A DNA stretch of 64,000 nt. It comes from Rhodococcus spelaei. GTDB lineage: Bacteria > Actinomycetota > Actinomycetes > Mycobacteriales > Mycobacteriaceae. Below are positions 9,070 to 18,325 of this stretch, one piece after another (position 1 is the stretch's first letter; every line of letters starts with the position of its first letter). The position numbers and the translations under genes are program-made. Location of the stretch: NCBI RefSeq assembly GCF_006704125.1, contig NZ_VIGH01000011.1, forward strand, positions 1 through 64,000, in the 5' to 3' direction. The notes beneath the pieces are model-generated. The model worked only from the letters and a program-made list of their open reading frames with translations, was not told the origin of the DNA and made no database searches.

Positions 9070-9984
9070 ATGACCGTGACGACCGGAGCGGAGCCCGCGG
9101 ACAGATCAGCCTCGCGGGTGCCCTCGCCGACCCTGTGCGGTCGACCCGTGGCGACCGACCGCGCGCTGGTGATGGCCATCGTCAACCGCACGCCGGACTC
9201 CTTCTACGACCGCGGCGCGACCTTCACCGACCAGGCCGCGATGGCGGCCGTCGACCGCGCGGTGTCCGAGGGTGCCGACCTGGTCGACGTCGGCGGGGTC
9301 AAGGCCGGACCGGGCGACGAGGTCGACTCCGCCGAGGAGATCCGCCGGGTGGTGCCGTTCGTCGAGGCGATCCGCGGGCGGTACCCGGAGCTGGTGATCT
9401 CGGTGGACACCTGGCGGGGGGAGGTCGCACGGCTCGCCTGCGCGGCCGGGGCGGACCTGGTCAACGACACCTGGGCGGGCGCGGATCCGGAACTGGTCGC
9501 GGTGGCCGCGGAACTCGGGGCCGGCTACGTCTGCTCGCACACCGGCGGGGCAGTGCCCCGGACCCGGCCGCACCGGGTCCGTTACGCGGACGTCGTCCGT
9601 GACGTGGTCGACGAGGTCGTCGCCGCGGCCGAGCGGGCCCGCGCATTGGGGGTGGCCGAGGATGCCATCCTGATCGATCCCACCCACGATTTCGGCAAGA
9701 ACACCTTCCACGGTCTCGAGTTGTTGCGGCGAGTGGACGATCTCGTCAAGACCGGATGGCCAGTGCTGATGGCGCTGAGCAACAAGGACTTTGTCGGGGA
9801 GACTCTAGGGGTGGAACTCGACGAGCGGTTGGAGGGCACATTGGCAGCGACAGCATTGGCGGCGGCTCAGGGTGCCCGCGTGTTCCGCGTCCACGAGGTC
9901 GCGTCCACCCGGCGAGTGGTCGACATGGTCGCCTCGATCGTCGGGACCAGGGCACCGGTCCGCACGGTACGGGGGTTGGCATGA
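9070..9984 (+). CDS. folP2: FolP2-type dihydropteroate synthase homologue
   Basis: A 304-aa TIM-barrel of the pterin-binding family. The first pterin-binding motif reads NRTPDSFYDRG (from about residue 38) instead of the usual NVTPDSFSDGG, as I recall for the FolP2 subgroup of mycobacteria (Rv1207). That subgroup is thought not to replace FolP1, so a role in p-aminobenzoate condensation is doubtful and an accessory or cofactor role should be considered. The ATG of gpgS overlaps its stop codon (ATGA), and in mycobacteria folP2-gpgS are likewise neighbours. Confidence 0.88.
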   Translation: MTVTTGAEPADRSASRVPSPTLCGRPVATDRALVMAIVNRTPDSFYDRGATFTDQAAMAAVDRAVSEGADLVDVGGVKAGPGDEVDSAEEIRRVVPFVEAIRGRYPELVISVDTWRGEVARLACAAGADLVNDTWAGADPELVAVAAELGAGYVCSHTGGAVPRTRPHRVRYADVVRDVVDEVVAAAERARALGVAEDAILIDPTHDFGKNTFHGLELLRRVDDLVKTGWPVLMALSNKDFVGETLGVELDERLEGTLAATALAAAQGARVFRVHEVASTRRVVDMVASIVGTRAPVRTVRGLA

Positions 9985-10928
9985 GTGCACTCAACGCGAG
10001 TGGTGTGCGGGTGCGGTCCGAGTCGAACAGTTGGTCCGATGCGAACAGCTGGGACCACCCGGACTGGACCGTCGACGAACTGGTCGCGGCCAAGGCCGGG
10101 CGCACGGTGTCGGTGGTGTTGCCCGCACTGAACGAGGAGAAGACGGTCTCCGCGGTCGTGGACACCATCCACCCCCTGCTCGGTGGGCTGGTCGACGAGC
10201 TGATCGTGCTCGACTCCGGGTCGACCGACGAGACTGCCGAGCGGGCCAGGGCGGCGGGTGCGACGGTGATCAGTCGTGAGAAGGCCGTCCCCGAGCTGAC
10301 CCCGGTGCCGGGCAAGGGGGAGGTGCTGTGGCGTTCGATCGCCGCGAGCACCGGCGACCTCATCGCGTTCGTGGACTCCGACCTGATCAACCCGGACCCG
10401 GCGTTCGTGCCGAAACTGCTCGGGCCGCTGCTCACCGTGGACGGCATCCACCTGGTGAAGGGCTACTACCGGCGACCGTTGCGGGTCGGTGGCACCGAGG
10501 ACGCGACCGGCGGTGGCCGGGTGACCGAACTCGTCGCGCGGCCGCTTCTGGCGGCGATGCGGCCGGAACTGACGTCGGTGCTGCAGCCGCTCGGCGGCGA
10601 GTACGCGGGCACCAGGGAGCTGCTGTCGGCGGTTCCGTTCGCGCCCGGCTACGGGGTGGAGATCGGGCTGCTGCTCGACACCTACGACCGCCTCGGTCTG
10701 AGCGCGATCGGTCAGGTGAACCTGGGTGTCCGCAAGCATCGCAACCGACCGCTCGTCGAGCTCGGCGTGATGAGCAGGCAGATCATCGGCACCATGCTCG
10801 GCCGCTGCGGGATCGAGGACTCGGGCGCCGGGTTGACGCAGTTCCGCGCGGACGGCGACTCTTTCCTGCCGATGACCACCGAGGTGTCGCTGGCCGACCG
10901 GCCGCCGATGAACACGCTGCGTCCCTGA
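9981..10928 (+). CDS. gpgS: glucosyl-3-phosphoglycerate synthase
   Basis: A 315-aa GT-A fold glycosyltransferase (GT81) that joins a glucose nucleotide to 3-phosphoglycerate, the first step of methylglucose lipopolysaccharide synthesis. Visible features: VVLPALNEEKTV near residue 40, the metal-binding D132-S133-D134 followed by INPDP, and the acceptor-loop KGYYRRP. The length matches M. tuberculosis Rv1208. It overlaps folP2 by 4 bp. The nearby glgM/glgC pair, supplying ADP-glucose, fits a locus for glucan-type storage and fatty-acid-regulating polysaccharides. Confidence 0.93.
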   Translation: MSALNASGVRVRSESNSWSDANSWDHPDWTVDELVAAKAGRTVSVVLPALNEEKTVSAVVDTIHPLLGGLVDELIVLDSGSTDETAERARAAGATVISREKAVPELTPVPGKGEVLWRSIAASTGDLIAFVDSDLINPDPAFVPKLLGPLLTVDGIHLVKGYYRRPLRVGGTEDATGGGRVTELVARPLLAAMRPELTSVLQPLGGEYAGTRELLSAVPFAPGYGVEIGLLLDTYDRLGLSAIGQVNLGVRKHRNRPLVELGVMSRQIIGTMLGRCGIEDSGAGLTQFRADGDSFLPMTTEVSLADRPPMNTLRP

Positions 10929-10962
10929 CCGCGGCGTCGGTGGCTCGTGACAGGATCGGGTC

Positions 10963-11283
10963 ATGTTCACGGTGCTGCTCTACCTGCTGATCATGGCCCT
11001 CGTCGGCGGGCTGCTGTTCCTGGTGGCGTCCATGGTCTTCGGGCGGGGTGAGGAGATGGCGCCGCTGCCGCCCGGCACCACCGCGACCGCCCTGCCCGCG
11101 CGCGACGTCACCGGCGCCGACGTGCAGGGGTTGCGGTTCCAGCAGACGCTGCGCGGGTACAAGGCCGGCGAGGTGGACTGGGCGCTGGATCGGCTCGGTG
11201 CCGAGATCGACGCCCTGCGCGCGGAGGTGACGCAGTTGCGAGCGGTGCAGTCCGCCGAGCCCCGACCGGTGGAGGAGCAGTGA
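10963..11283 (+). CDS. membrane-anchored DivIVA-domain protein (Rv1209-like)
   Basis: 106 aa: an N-terminal transmembrane helix (residues about 2-25), a linker rich in Pro/Thr/Ala, then a DivIVA-type motif (VQGLRFQQTLRGYKAGEVDWALDRLG family pattern) and a short coiled coil ending the protein. DivIVA-like proteins bind curved or polar membrane and act in cell growth and division. In M. tuberculosis Rv1209 occupies the same place between gpgS and tagA. CAGGAT lies 6 nt before the ATG. The stop overlaps the GTG of the next gene. Confidence 0.82.
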   Translation: MFTVLLYLLIMALVGGLLFLVASMVFGRGEEMAPLPPGTTATALPARDVTGADVQGLRFQQTLRGYKAGEVDWALDRLGAEIDALRAEVTQLRAVQSAEPRPVEEQ

Positions 11284-11858
11284 CGGCCGCGCTCGACGAC
11301 GGCAGGATCCGCTGCCCCTGGGCCGTGGACACGGACGGCAGCACGCTCTACCGCGACTACCACGACCAGGAGTGGGGGACTCCGCTGCACGGCCGGGACG
11401 AGCTGTTCGAGCGGGTGTGCCTCGAGGCGTTCCAGTCGGGACTGTCGTGGATCACCGTGCTCCGCAAGCGGGAGGCCTTCCGGGCGGCGTTCGCCGGCTT
11501 CGACGTGGAGGCGGTTGCGGCCTTCGGTCCCGAGGACGTCGAGCGGATGATGGCCGAGCCGGCCATCATCCGGAACCGGGCCAAGATCGAGGCGTCGATC
11601 GCCAACGCCCGTGCGGTGCTCGCGCTAGCGGACACCGATCTCGACACGCTGCTCTGGTCGTTCGCCCCGCCCGCCCGGGTGCGGCGCGCCCGCACCGTCG
11701 AGGAGGTGCCCGCGATTACCGACGAGTCCACCGCGATGGCACGGGAACTCAAGCGTCGAGGCTTCCGGTTCGTGGGCCCCACCACGGCATATGCGCTGAT
11801 GCAGGCGACCGGAATGGTCGACGATCACCTGGCGGACTGCTGGGTGCGCGAACGCTGA
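11280..11858 (+). CDS. tagA: DNA-3-methyladenine glycosylase I
   Basis: A 192-aa TAG-family base-excision repair enzyme that removes 3-methyladenine from alkylated DNA. It begins with the conserved CPWAVDTDGSTLYRDYHDQEWG region (Cys at about residue 12, aromatic cage residues Y and W), followed by FERVCLEAFQSGLSW and a His/Cys-containing C-terminus (DDHLADCWV) that completes the zinc site. The start overlaps the preceding stop as GTGA. The gene order gpgS-Rv1209-tagA-Rv1211 of mycobacteria is kept. Confidence 0.92.
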   Translation: MTAALDDGRIRCPWAVDTDGSTLYRDYHDQEWGTPLHGRDELFERVCLEAFQSGLSWITVLRKREAFRAAFAGFDVEAVAAFGPEDVERMMAEPAIIRNRAKIEASIANARAVLALADTDLDTLLWSFAPPARVRRARTVEEVPAITDESTAMARELKRRGFRFVGPTTAYALMQATGMVDDHLADCWVRER

Positions 11859-12021
11859 CGAGACGGTGATGAGGGCCTCGAACGGGCGCTTGGGGTGACT
11901 CAGGTACCCGGCACTAGTTGCGATAGGGAAGAATGACACCTGTGGACCCGGTACAAGCAGCCGGGACTGACGGTAAGCCTAGGCGCAGAGCACGGCGGCG
12001 CAGATCTGGAGGGAGCAGGCA

Positions 12022-12189
12022 ATGGCGGCCATGAAGCCCCGGACCGGGGACGGTCCCCTCGAAGCAACCAAAGAAGGACGGGGAATCGTCATGCGGGTTC
12101 CGCTCGAGGGCGGTGGTCGGCTCGTGGTCGAGCTGACCCCGGACGAAGCCGCCGCGCTGGGGGAAGAGCTGAAGGGCGTTACCAGTTAG
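12022..12189 (+). CDS. DUF3117 small conserved protein (Rv1211-like)
   Basis: A 55-aa basic/acidic soluble protein, beginning MAAMKPRTGDGPLEATKEGR and ending EELKGVTS. It matches, from memory, the tiny actinobacterial DUF3117 family, which is extremely conserved but of unknown function. A strong ribosome binding site (ggaggga, 12008-12014) precedes the ATG, and a hairpin with a T-rich tail follows (12225-12262). Its size makes it easy to miss. The placement after tagA agrees with mycobacteria. Confidence 0.88.
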   Translation: MAAMKPRTGDGPLEATKEGRGIVMRVPLEGGGRLVVELTPDEAAALGEELKGVTS

Positions 12190-12224
12190 CTTCCTCGCGG
12201 TCGGTGAGTTCACCGACGTGCACA

Positions 12225-12262
12225 GGGCCCCGCTCGCCGTGACGGCAGGCGGGGTCTTGTTG
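12225..12262 (+). terminator. intrinsic terminator after the DUF3117 gene
   Basis: A GC-rich stem (gccccgc 12227-12233 with gcggggt 12249-12255) with inner pairing, followed by cttgttgt. A second small perfect hairpin (gtcggtga/tcaccgac) lies just upstream, about 12200-12217. Confidence 0.65.
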
Positions 12263-12306
12263 TGGGTACACCGCGGTGGGACTGGTTCGGGGGAGGTGTG
12301 GCGACT

Positions 12307-13161
12307 GTGCTCGACGAGGTCGTAGACCTGCTCGCGTGCCCGCACTGCGGCGCCGAACTCGACGTGTCCGACCGCACCCTGTTGTGCGGGCAAGGGCACA
12401 GTTTCGACGTAGCGAAGCAGGGCTACGTGAGTCTGCTGTCCGGGGCGTCGAAGATCACCGGCGACAGCGCCGAGATGATCGCGGCGCGAGTGCGATTCCT
12501 CGACGGTGGCCACTTCGATCCGCTGATGGAGGCGGTCGCGCGCGCGTGCGTCGCCGAGTCACCAGACCGGTCCGCCGTGCTCGAGGTGGGCGCGGGCACC
12601 GGCCACTACCTCGCCGCGGTCCTCGATGCCCTGCCTGGCGCCCGGGGGATCGGCGTCGACGTGTCGAAGGCCGCGGCGCGCAGGCTCGCCCGCAGTCATC
12701 CGCGCGCGGCCTCGGTGGTCGCGGACATCTGGACGCAGCTGCCGGTGCGGGAGCACGCGACGAGCCACGTGCTGTCGATCTTCGCGCCGAGGAACGCGGC
12801 CGAACTGCGCCGCGTGCTGCGGCCGGACGGCACCCTCGTCGTCCTCACACCCACCGACCGTCACCTGCGAGAGTTGGTCGACCTGCTCGGGCTGGTGCGG
12901 GTGGACGAGAACAAGACGGCGCGACTCGGGGCGGCGATGGCGGGGCATTTCGAGCGGATCGATCGCGTCGGTGTCGAGTACCCGATGTCCCTGTCGCACA
13001 GCGATGTCGACAGCCTGGTCGCGATGGGTCCGTCCGCGCGTCACCTCGGAGAGCAGGCGAGGGCATCGCGTATCGCCGAGCTGACCGAGACCTCCACCGT
13101 GACTGCCTCCGTCACGATCTCGCGCTACCGGCCCCTGTACCCGGCGACGGCGGCCTCGTAG
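12307..13161 (+). CDS. RlmA-type 23S rRNA guanine-N1 methyltransferase-like protein
   Basis: 284 aa from the GTG at 12307. An N-terminal zinc finger (C11, C14, C27, H31 in CPHC and CGQGH) is followed by an AdoMet Rossmann domain with LEVGAGTGHYLAAVLD. This is the layout of RlmA(I)/RlmA(II), which methylate G745/G748 of 23S rRNA; the RlmA(II) branch gives tylosin resistance. Which position is modified cannot be told here. The GTG at 12307 was chosen because gggggagg (12289-12296) is about 10 nt upstream; GTG at 12298 is possible but too close. The 3' end overlaps that of the convergent glgM by 37 bp. Confidence 0.82.
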   Translation: MLDEVVDLLACPHCGAELDVSDRTLLCGQGHSFDVAKQGYVSLLSGASKITGDSAEMIAARVRFLDGGHFDPLMEAVARACVAESPDRSAVLEVGAGTGHYLAAVLDALPGARGIGVDVSKAAARRLARSHPRAASVVADIWTQLPVREHATSHVLSIFAPRNAAELRRVLRPDGTLVVLTPTDRHLRELVDLLGLVRVDENKTARLGAAMAGHFERIDRVGVEYPMSLSHSDVDSLVAMGPSARHLGEQARASRIAELTETSTVTASVTISRYRPLYPATAAS

Positions 13162-14297
13162 ACGTCCATCGTCTGTCGGGCGATCTGGGACCAGGAGAAC
13201 TCGGCGATCGCGCGGACGCGTCCGGCCCTGCCCATTGCCCGTGCCGCCGCGCGATCCGCGCACACCTCGTTGACTGCGGTGGCCAGTGCGTGTTCGAAGG
13301 CGGCCGGCTCGTAGGAGTTGTAGTGCACGAGCCGTCCGGTGACGCCGTCCTCGACGACCTCGGGGATGCCGCCGACGTCGGAGGCCACCACCGCGGTCTC
13401 GGTCGCCATCGCTTCGAGGTTGACGATGCCCAGGGGCTCGTACACCGACGGGCACACGAACGCGGTTGCGGCGGTGAGGATTTCGCGCAGGCGCGCGGTG
13501 GGCAGCATCTCACGGACCCAGAACACGTTGCCGCGCGCGGAGGACAGCGCGGCGACGGCCCGCTCGGTCTCCGCGGCGATCTCGGGAGTGTCGGGGGCGC
13601 CCGCGCACAGCACCAGCTGCACGTCCGGGTCGAAGTCGTGGGCGGCGGCGATCAGGTGCGCGACGCCCTTCTGCCGGGTGATGCGGCCGACGAACACCGC
13701 GATCGGGGCGTCGACGTCGACACCGAGTTCCGTCAGCGCGGTACCCGGCAACTCGGCCGGGTACCAGACGTCGGTGTCGATGCCGTTGCGTACCACGTGC
13801 ACTCGGCCGGGATCGGCGAACGGGTAGGCGTCGAGCAGGTCGGCCCGCATGCCGGCGCTCACCGCGACGATCGCGTCGGCGTGGCGCACGGCGTTCGCCT
13901 CGGACCACGACGAGATCCGGTATCCCGCACCGAGTTGTTCGGCCTTCCACGGCCGACGCGGTTCGAGCGAGTGCGCCGTGAGCACGTGGGGGACACCGTG
14001 CAGTTCGCCGGCGAGATGTCCGGCGAGGCCGGTGTACCAGGTGTGCGAGTGGACCACGTCGACACCACCGGCCGCGGCGGCCATCCTCAGTTCGGCGGAC
14101 AACGTCGCGAGGGCCGGGTTCGTCGAGGCCAGGGCGGGGTCGGGTTGGTGGACGAGGGCGCCCTCGCGGGGCACCCCCATGCAGTGCACGTCGACCTCGC
14201 AGAGCCTGGTCAGCTGCGCGACGAGTTCGGTGACGTGGACGCCGGCGCCGCCGTAGATCTCCGGCGGGTACTCCCTGGTCATCATTGCCACGCGCAC
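13125..14297 (-). CDS. glgM: GT5-family glycogen synthase / alpha-maltose-1-phosphate synthase
   Basis: A 390-aa GT-B glycosyltransferase close to M. tuberculosis Rv1212c (GlgM, formerly GlgA), which uses ADP-glucose and glucose-1-phosphate to make maltose-1-phosphate for the GlgE glucan pathway. Motifs: REYPPEIYGGAGVHV at the N-terminus, RNGIDTDVWYP, and the C-terminal CPSVYEPLGIVNLEAMA with its catalytic Glu. The GTG at 14297 was chosen because the product then starts MRVAMMTREYPP as in the homologue, and TACCTT lies exactly 6 nt upstream with no SD. It is divergent from glgC, which makes its substrate. Confidence 0.9.
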   Translation of the reverse strand: MRVAMMTREYPPEIYGGAGVHVTELVAQLTRLCEVDVHCMGVPREGALVHQPDPALASTNPALATLSAELRMAAAAGGVDVVHSHTWYTGLAGHLAGELHGVPHVLTAHSLEPRRPWKAEQLGAGYRISSWSEANAVRHADAIVAVSAGMRADLLDAYPFADPGRVHVVRNGIDTDVWYPAELPGTALTELGVDVDAPIAVFVGRITRQKGVAHLIAAAHDFDPDVQLVLCAGAPDTPEIAAETERAVAALSSARGNVFWVREMLPTARLREILTAATAFVCPSVYEPLGIVNLEAMATETAVVASDVGGIPEVVEDGVTGRLVHYNSYEPAAFEHALATAVNEVCADRAAARAMGRAGRVRAIAEFSWSQIARQTMDVYEAAVAGYRGR

Positions 14298-14419
14298 GCG
14301 ATAAAGGTAGTCGCCCGACGGGGTTCGAGCCACCGCTCGCGCGCGGACGGCGCCTCGGGCCCGTCGGGCTCGTTCATGTCTCGGTGGCGGGGGTAGGGCG
14401 CGGCCGATAGGTTGGCAGG
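14298..14419. promoter_or_regulatory. divergent glgM-glgC promoter region
   Basis: 122 bp between two divergent starts. TACCTT (minus strand, 14304-14309) is 6 nt before the glgM GTG and TAGGTT (14408-14413) is 6 nt before the glgC GTG, so both mRNAs are probably leaderless and controlled from this shared stretch. Confidence 0.6.
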
Positions 14420-15634
14420 GTGAGGAGCCAGCCGCATGTGCTTGGAATCGTGCTCGCCGGCGGCGAGGGGAAACGTCTGTACCCCCTGACCGCGGACCGG
14501 GCCAAGCCTGCCGTCCCCTTCGGCGGCGCCTACCGACTGATCGACTTCGTGCTCAGCAACCTGGTCAATGCCGGCTACCTCCGAATCTGTGTGCTGACCC
14601 AGTACAAGTCGCATTCCCTCGACCGGCACATCTCGCAGACGTGGCGGCTGTCCGGGTTCGCGGGGGAGTACATCACCCCTGTGCCGGCCCAGCAGCGGCT
14701 CGGCCCGCGCTGGTACACCGGCAGCGCCGACGCGATCTTCCAGTCGCTCAACCTCGTCTACGACGAGGATCCCGAGTACATCGTGGTGTTCGGTGCGGAC
14801 CACGTGTACCGGATGGATCCCGAGCAGATGGTCCAGCACCACATCGATTCCGGTGCGGGCGTCACCGTCGCGGGGATCCGGGTGCCGCGCAGCGAGGCCT
14901 TCGCGTTCGGCTGCATTGACAGCGACGAGTCGGGTCGGATCATCCAGTTCCTGGAGAAGCCGGCGCATCCGCCCGGCACCCCCGACGACCCGAACGTGAC
15001 GTTCGCGTCGATGGGCAACTACGTGTTCACCACCAAGGTGCTCGTGGACGCAATTCGGGCGGACTCCGAGAACTCCGATTCCGATCACGACATGGGCGGC
15101 GACATCATCCCCGCACTGGTCGCCGCCGGAGAGGCCTCGGTGTACGACTTCAAGGACAACGTGGTCCCCGGCGCGACCGACCGGGACCGCGGCTACTGGC
15201 GGGACGTCGGGACTCTCGACGCCTTCTACGAGGCGCACATGGACCTGGTGTCCGTGCACCCGGTGTTCAACCTCTACAACCGGCGCTGGCCGATCCGTGG
15301 AGCGGCCGAGAATCTGGCGCCCGCGAAGTTCGTGCAGGGCGGGCTCGCGCAGGAGTCGGTGGTCGGGGCGGGCTGCATCCTCTCGGCAGCGACGGTGCGC
15401 AACTCGGTGCTCAGCTCCAATGTGATGGTCGACGACGGCGCCACCGTCGAGGGCAGCGTGCTCATGCCGGGCGTCCGGATCGGGAAGGGCGCGGTGGTGC
15501 GGCGGGCCATCCTCGACAAGAACGTGGTGGTCGGCGAGGGCGAGATCATCGGCGTCGACCTCGAGCGCGATCGCCAGCGATTCGCGGTCAGTTCCGGGGG
15601 CGTCGTCGCCATCGGCAAGGGTGTGTGGATCTAG
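14420..15634 (+). CDS. glgC: glucose-1-phosphate adenylyltransferase
   Basis: A 404-aa ADP-glucose pyrophosphorylase that makes ADP-glucose from ATP and glucose-1-phosphate, the committed step of glycogen and maltose-1-phosphate synthesis. The nucleotide-binding [11 protein letters not shown] (residues 14-24) with the following KPAVPFGG, the substrate region GSADAIFQ, and the C-terminal left-handed beta-helix (allosteric, oligomerisation) are all present, and the length is normal. The GTG start has TAGGTT 6 nt upstream. Its TAG stop is immediately followed by a four-copy 30-bp tandem repeat. Confidence 0.95.
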   Translation: MRSQPHVLGIVLAGGEGKRLYPLTADRAKPAVPFGGAYRLIDFVLSNLVNAGYLRICVLTQYKSHSLDRHISQTWRLSGFAGEYITPVPAQQRLGPRWYTGSADAIFQSLNLVYDEDPEYIVVFGADHVYRMDPEQMVQHHIDSGAGVTVAGIRVPRSEAFAFGCIDSDESGRIIQFLEKPAHPPGTPDDPNVTFASMGNYVFTTKVLVDAIRADSENSDSDHDMGGDIIPALVAAGEASVYDFKDNVVPGATDRDRGYWRDVGTLDAFYEAHMDLVSVHPVFNLYNRRWPIRGAAENLAPAKFVQGGLAQESVVGAGCILSAATVRNSVLSSNVMVDDGATVEGSVLMPGVRIGKGAVVRRAILDKNVVVGEGEIIGVDLERDRQRFAVSSGGVVAIGKGVWI

Positions 15635-15754
15635 CGGCTCTCGGGCGAAGCCTCGGGGTTGTGGCGGCTCTCGGGCGAAGCCTCGGGGTTGTGGCGGCTC
15701 TCGGGCGAAGCCTCGGGGTTGTGGTAGCTCTCGGGCGAAGCCTCGGGGTTGTGG
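15635..15754. repeat. four 30-bp tandem repeats at the 3' end of glgC
   Basis: Four units (starts 15635, 15665, 15695, 15725), each with the 18-bp core ctcgggcgaagcctcggg and a 12-nt spacer; the only visible change is tagctc instead of cggctc at the start of unit 4. The sequence ggatctag that ends glgC is found again right after unit 4 (15753-15760), where it carries the stop of the convergent ABC gene. So the array looks as if it had grown inside a duplicated end. In the glgC frame the core reads SGEASG. The same core recurs at 29959-30160. Confidence 0.9.
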
Positions 15755-15756
15755 AT

Positions 15757-17403
15757 CTAGCGGAGGTCTCGCCGTCGGAAGGCTGCGAACCCGATGGCCA
15801 GCAGGGCCAGGTCGATCACCAGCAGCCACACGACGGGCGCGGCCTGGAATCCGGCGCCCGGGACCCGAGGGGTGTGGGCGAACGGTTCGAGATCGAGCAC
15901 CCACTGCGGCATTCCGGAGATCGATCCGAGCAGGAACAGTGCCATGAAGGCCACGAGCACCCCCCACGCGACCGGCGCGAATCGGGGCACCAGCCCGAAC
16001 AGCAGGACCGCGACGGCGGTGAGCATCCAGATCGCGGGCAACTGCACGAGCGCGGCCGCGAGCACACCGGGCAGCGTGCCCCCGACGTCGGACGCGGCGA
16101 TCCCGTAGGTGATCCCGGCGACGAGCCCCGCTACCGACATCGCCACGGCCGGTCCCAGGATCGCGAGCGCGACATGGCTTGCGGCCCACCGTGTCCGGCC
16201 GACGGCGCCGGAGAGGACCAGTTCACTGCGACCGGCGCTCTCCTCGTTGTGCAGCCGGAGCGTGGACGAGATCGTCAGCGCCGCAGCGCCGACCGCGAGC
16301 ATGGTGAATGCGATGGTGATGAACGAGTCCTCCAGCGCCTGCGACCCGCCCATGCGGTTGACGATGTCCAGCACGGCCTGGCTGCCGCCGATCTCGTCAC
16401 CGATCCCGTGCACGACGCTGCCGATCAGCAGGGCGTACAGGCCGATTCCGAACGTCGACGCGATCAGTACCCCGCGCTGCAGTCGCCAGGCCAGGCCGAG
16501 CGGACTCCCGAGCCAAGGCCCGGCGGCGGATGGTCCGGGCCGCTCCGCGATCAACCCCGCACCCACGTCACGCCGGCGCAGCAGGGCGTAGGCCACGGCG
16601 GTGAGTGCGATCGTCGCGGTGAGGTGGAGCAGCAGCACCCACCAGCGGTCGCCGGCGTACGGGCGCACCTGCAGCGACCAGCCGAGCGGCGACAGCCAGG
16701 ACACCGCGCCCGAGCCGGCGTCGCCGACGGCGCGGAGCGCGAAGGCGGCCCCGAGGACGGCGAACGCGATACCTCGGGCCACTCGCGCGCTGGCGCTGAG
16801 TTGGGCGGCGACTGCGGCGACGGCGGTGAACACGAGCCCGGATCCGGCGAGGGCGAGTCCGAAGGCCAGCGAACCGGACCGCGGCACCTCGGTGGTGAAC
16901 AGTCCGGCGGCGCCGATCAGTCCGGTCAGAACCGATCCGCCGAAGGCGATCGTCAGGGCAGCGGTCAGGCCCGCGTGGCGGCCGATCGAGGTGGCGTCGA
17001 GCAGCTCCGCTCGTCCCGACTCCTCCTCCGCGCGGGTGTGCCGGATGACGGTGAGGATCACCGCGACTGCGATGAGGGTGTAGAACATGCCGGCTTTCCA
17101 GATGCCGACCGCGCCCAGGCTGTCGTTGTAGACGTTGCCGTACATGGCCCGCTGGGCGGGGCTTCCCATGATGGTGGCCGCGAAGGCGGCGCGATCCGCC
17201 TCGGAGGGGTAGAGACTCGCGATGCTGCCCACGTACACAGATGCCAGCGGCAGGGAGAGCAGGAGCACCCACAGCGGAAGTACGATCCGGTCCCGACGCA
17301 GGTACAGGCGAAGCAATCGGAACGTGCCGGTGAAGTTCGAGTTGCCATGCGTGGCGGTCGTCGTGGCCGGATTCCACCCACCGGCGACGGTGGCGGTGCT
17401 CAT
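15757..17403 (-). CDS. ABC exporter permease (Rv1217c-like, tetronasin-exporter type)
   Basis: A 548-aa permease with about 12 hydrophobic segments in two halves, the layout of the ABC-2-related multidrug/antibiotic exporters such as Rv1217c and the tetronasin exporter. It starts with an ATG whose four bases overlap the stop of the ATPase gene, so the two subunits are coupled. A TetR gene lies upstream in the same direction. The expected role is drug or lipid efflux across the inner membrane. The last codons abut the 30-bp repeat array. Confidence 0.85.
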   Translation of the reverse strand: MSTATVAGGWNPATTTATHGNSNFTGTFRLLRLYLRRDRIVLPLWVLLLSLPLASVYVGSIASLYPSEADRAAFAATIMGSPAQRAMYGNVYNDSLGAVGIWKAGMFYTLIAVAVILTVIRHTRAEEESGRAELLDATSIGRHAGLTAALTIAFGGSVLTGLIGAAGLFTTEVPRSGSLAFGLALAGSGLVFTAVAAVAAQLSASARVARGIAFAVLGAAFALRAVGDAGSGAVSWLSPLGWSLQVRPYAGDRWWVLLLHLTATIALTAVAYALLRRRDVGAGLIAERPGPSAAGPWLGSPLGLAWRLQRGVLIASTFGIGLYALLIGSVVHGIGDEIGGSQAVLDIVNRMGGSQALEDSFITIAFTMLAVGAAALTISSTLRLHNEESAGRSELVLSGAVGRTRWAASHVALAILGPAVAMSVAGLVAGITYGIAASDVGGTLPGVLAAALVQLPAIWMLTAVAVLLFGLVPRFAPVAWGVLVAFMALFLLGSISGMPQWVLDLEPFAHTPRVPGAGFQAAPVVWLLVIDLALLAIGFAAFRRRDLR

Positions 17404-18317
17404 GCCGAGACCTTCTCTCCGGAGGGCTCCGGTCCGTCGATCTGGTAGTGCCGGAGGAACAACTCTTCCAGCGTCGGCGGTGTGCTGACCAGGCTGCGGA
17501 CACCGGTGTCGCCGAGGACGCGGATGAGGTCGCCGAGGTGTTCGCCGTCGACCTGACAGTGCAGCGTGTGGTTGTCGAGCGAGATGTCCTCGACACCCGC
17601 GATGCGGCTGAGATCGCCGGGATCGCGGAGCAATTCGGCGGTGATGGACGTTCGGCTCAGATGGCGCATGGAGGCGAGCGTGCCGCTCTCGACGGTCTTG
17701 CCGGCGCGGATGATGGTCACCCGCTCGCACAGTGCCTCCACCTCGGACAGGATGTGGCTCGAGAGCAGCACGGTGACGCCCCGTTCGGCCGCCTCGGTGA
17801 CGCACTCGCGAAAGACCTGCTCCATCAACGGGTCCAGTCCGGACGTCGGTTCGTCGAGCAGTAGCAGTCGGGCATTCGACGACAGCGCCGAGATCAGAGA
17901 GACCTTCTGTCGGTTGCCCTTCGAGTAGGTGCGGGCCTTCTTGCGGGGGTCCAGGTCGAATCGCTCGACCAGTTCGGCTCGGCGCGTCTCGTCGATGCCC
18001 CCGCGCATCCGGGCCAGCAGGTCGATGGTCTCGCCGCCGGACAACGACGGCCAGAGGGTGACATCGCCCGGTACGTACGCGATGCCCCGGTGGAGGTCGA
18101 CGGCGTCGCGCCACGGGTCGCGGCCGAAGACGGTCGCGGTGCCCGACGTCGAGCGCAGGCTGCCGAGCAGCACCCGGATGGTGGTGGACTTGCCGGCGCC
18201 GTTCGGGCCGAGGAAGCCGTGCACCTCACCCTCGCCGACCTCGAGGTCCAGGCCGTCGAGTGCGCGCACGTGCCCGAAATGCTTGTGCAGGTCGCGGACG
18301 TCGATGATTCCAGCCAT
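17400..18317 (-). CDS. ABC exporter ATP-binding protein (Rv1218c-like)
   Basis: A 305-aa nucleotide-binding subunit. Walker [10 protein letters not shown] at residues 37-45; Walker [14 protein letters not shown]; the signature region reads YSKGNRQKV rather than LSGGQ, a form I associate with this exporter family. The C-terminal third after about residue 215 is the usual DrrA-like extension. Partner of the permease that follows with a 4-bp overlap. An 8-bp gap separates it from the TetR gene, so one promoter under TetR control probably drives all three. Confidence 0.88.
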   Translation of the reverse strand: MAGIIDVRDLHKHFGHVRALDGLDLEVGEGEVHGFLGPNGAGKSTTIRVLLGSLRSTSGTATVFGRDPWRDAVDLHRGIAYVPGDVTLWPSLSGGETIDLLARMRGGIDETRRAELVERFDLDPRKKARTYSKGNRQKVSLISALSSNARLLLLDEPTSGLDPLMEQVFRECVTEAAERGVTVLLSSHILSEVEALCERVTIIRAGKTVESGTLASMRHLSRTSITAELLRDPGDLSRIAGVEDISLDNHTLHCQVDGEHLGDLIRVLGDTGVRSLVSTPPTLEELFLRHYQIDGPEPSGEKVSA

Positions 18318-18325
18318 CGATTCTC

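Noticed and set aside
15635-15754. CRISPR array
   Set aside because: The core repeats every 30 bp but the 12-nt spacers are identical or nearly so, and there are no cas genes; it is a simple tandem repeat.
14282-16189. 635-codon minus-strand frame opposite glgC
   Set aside because: Shadow of glgC that also reads through the 30-bp repeats; no start signal and no recognisable family.
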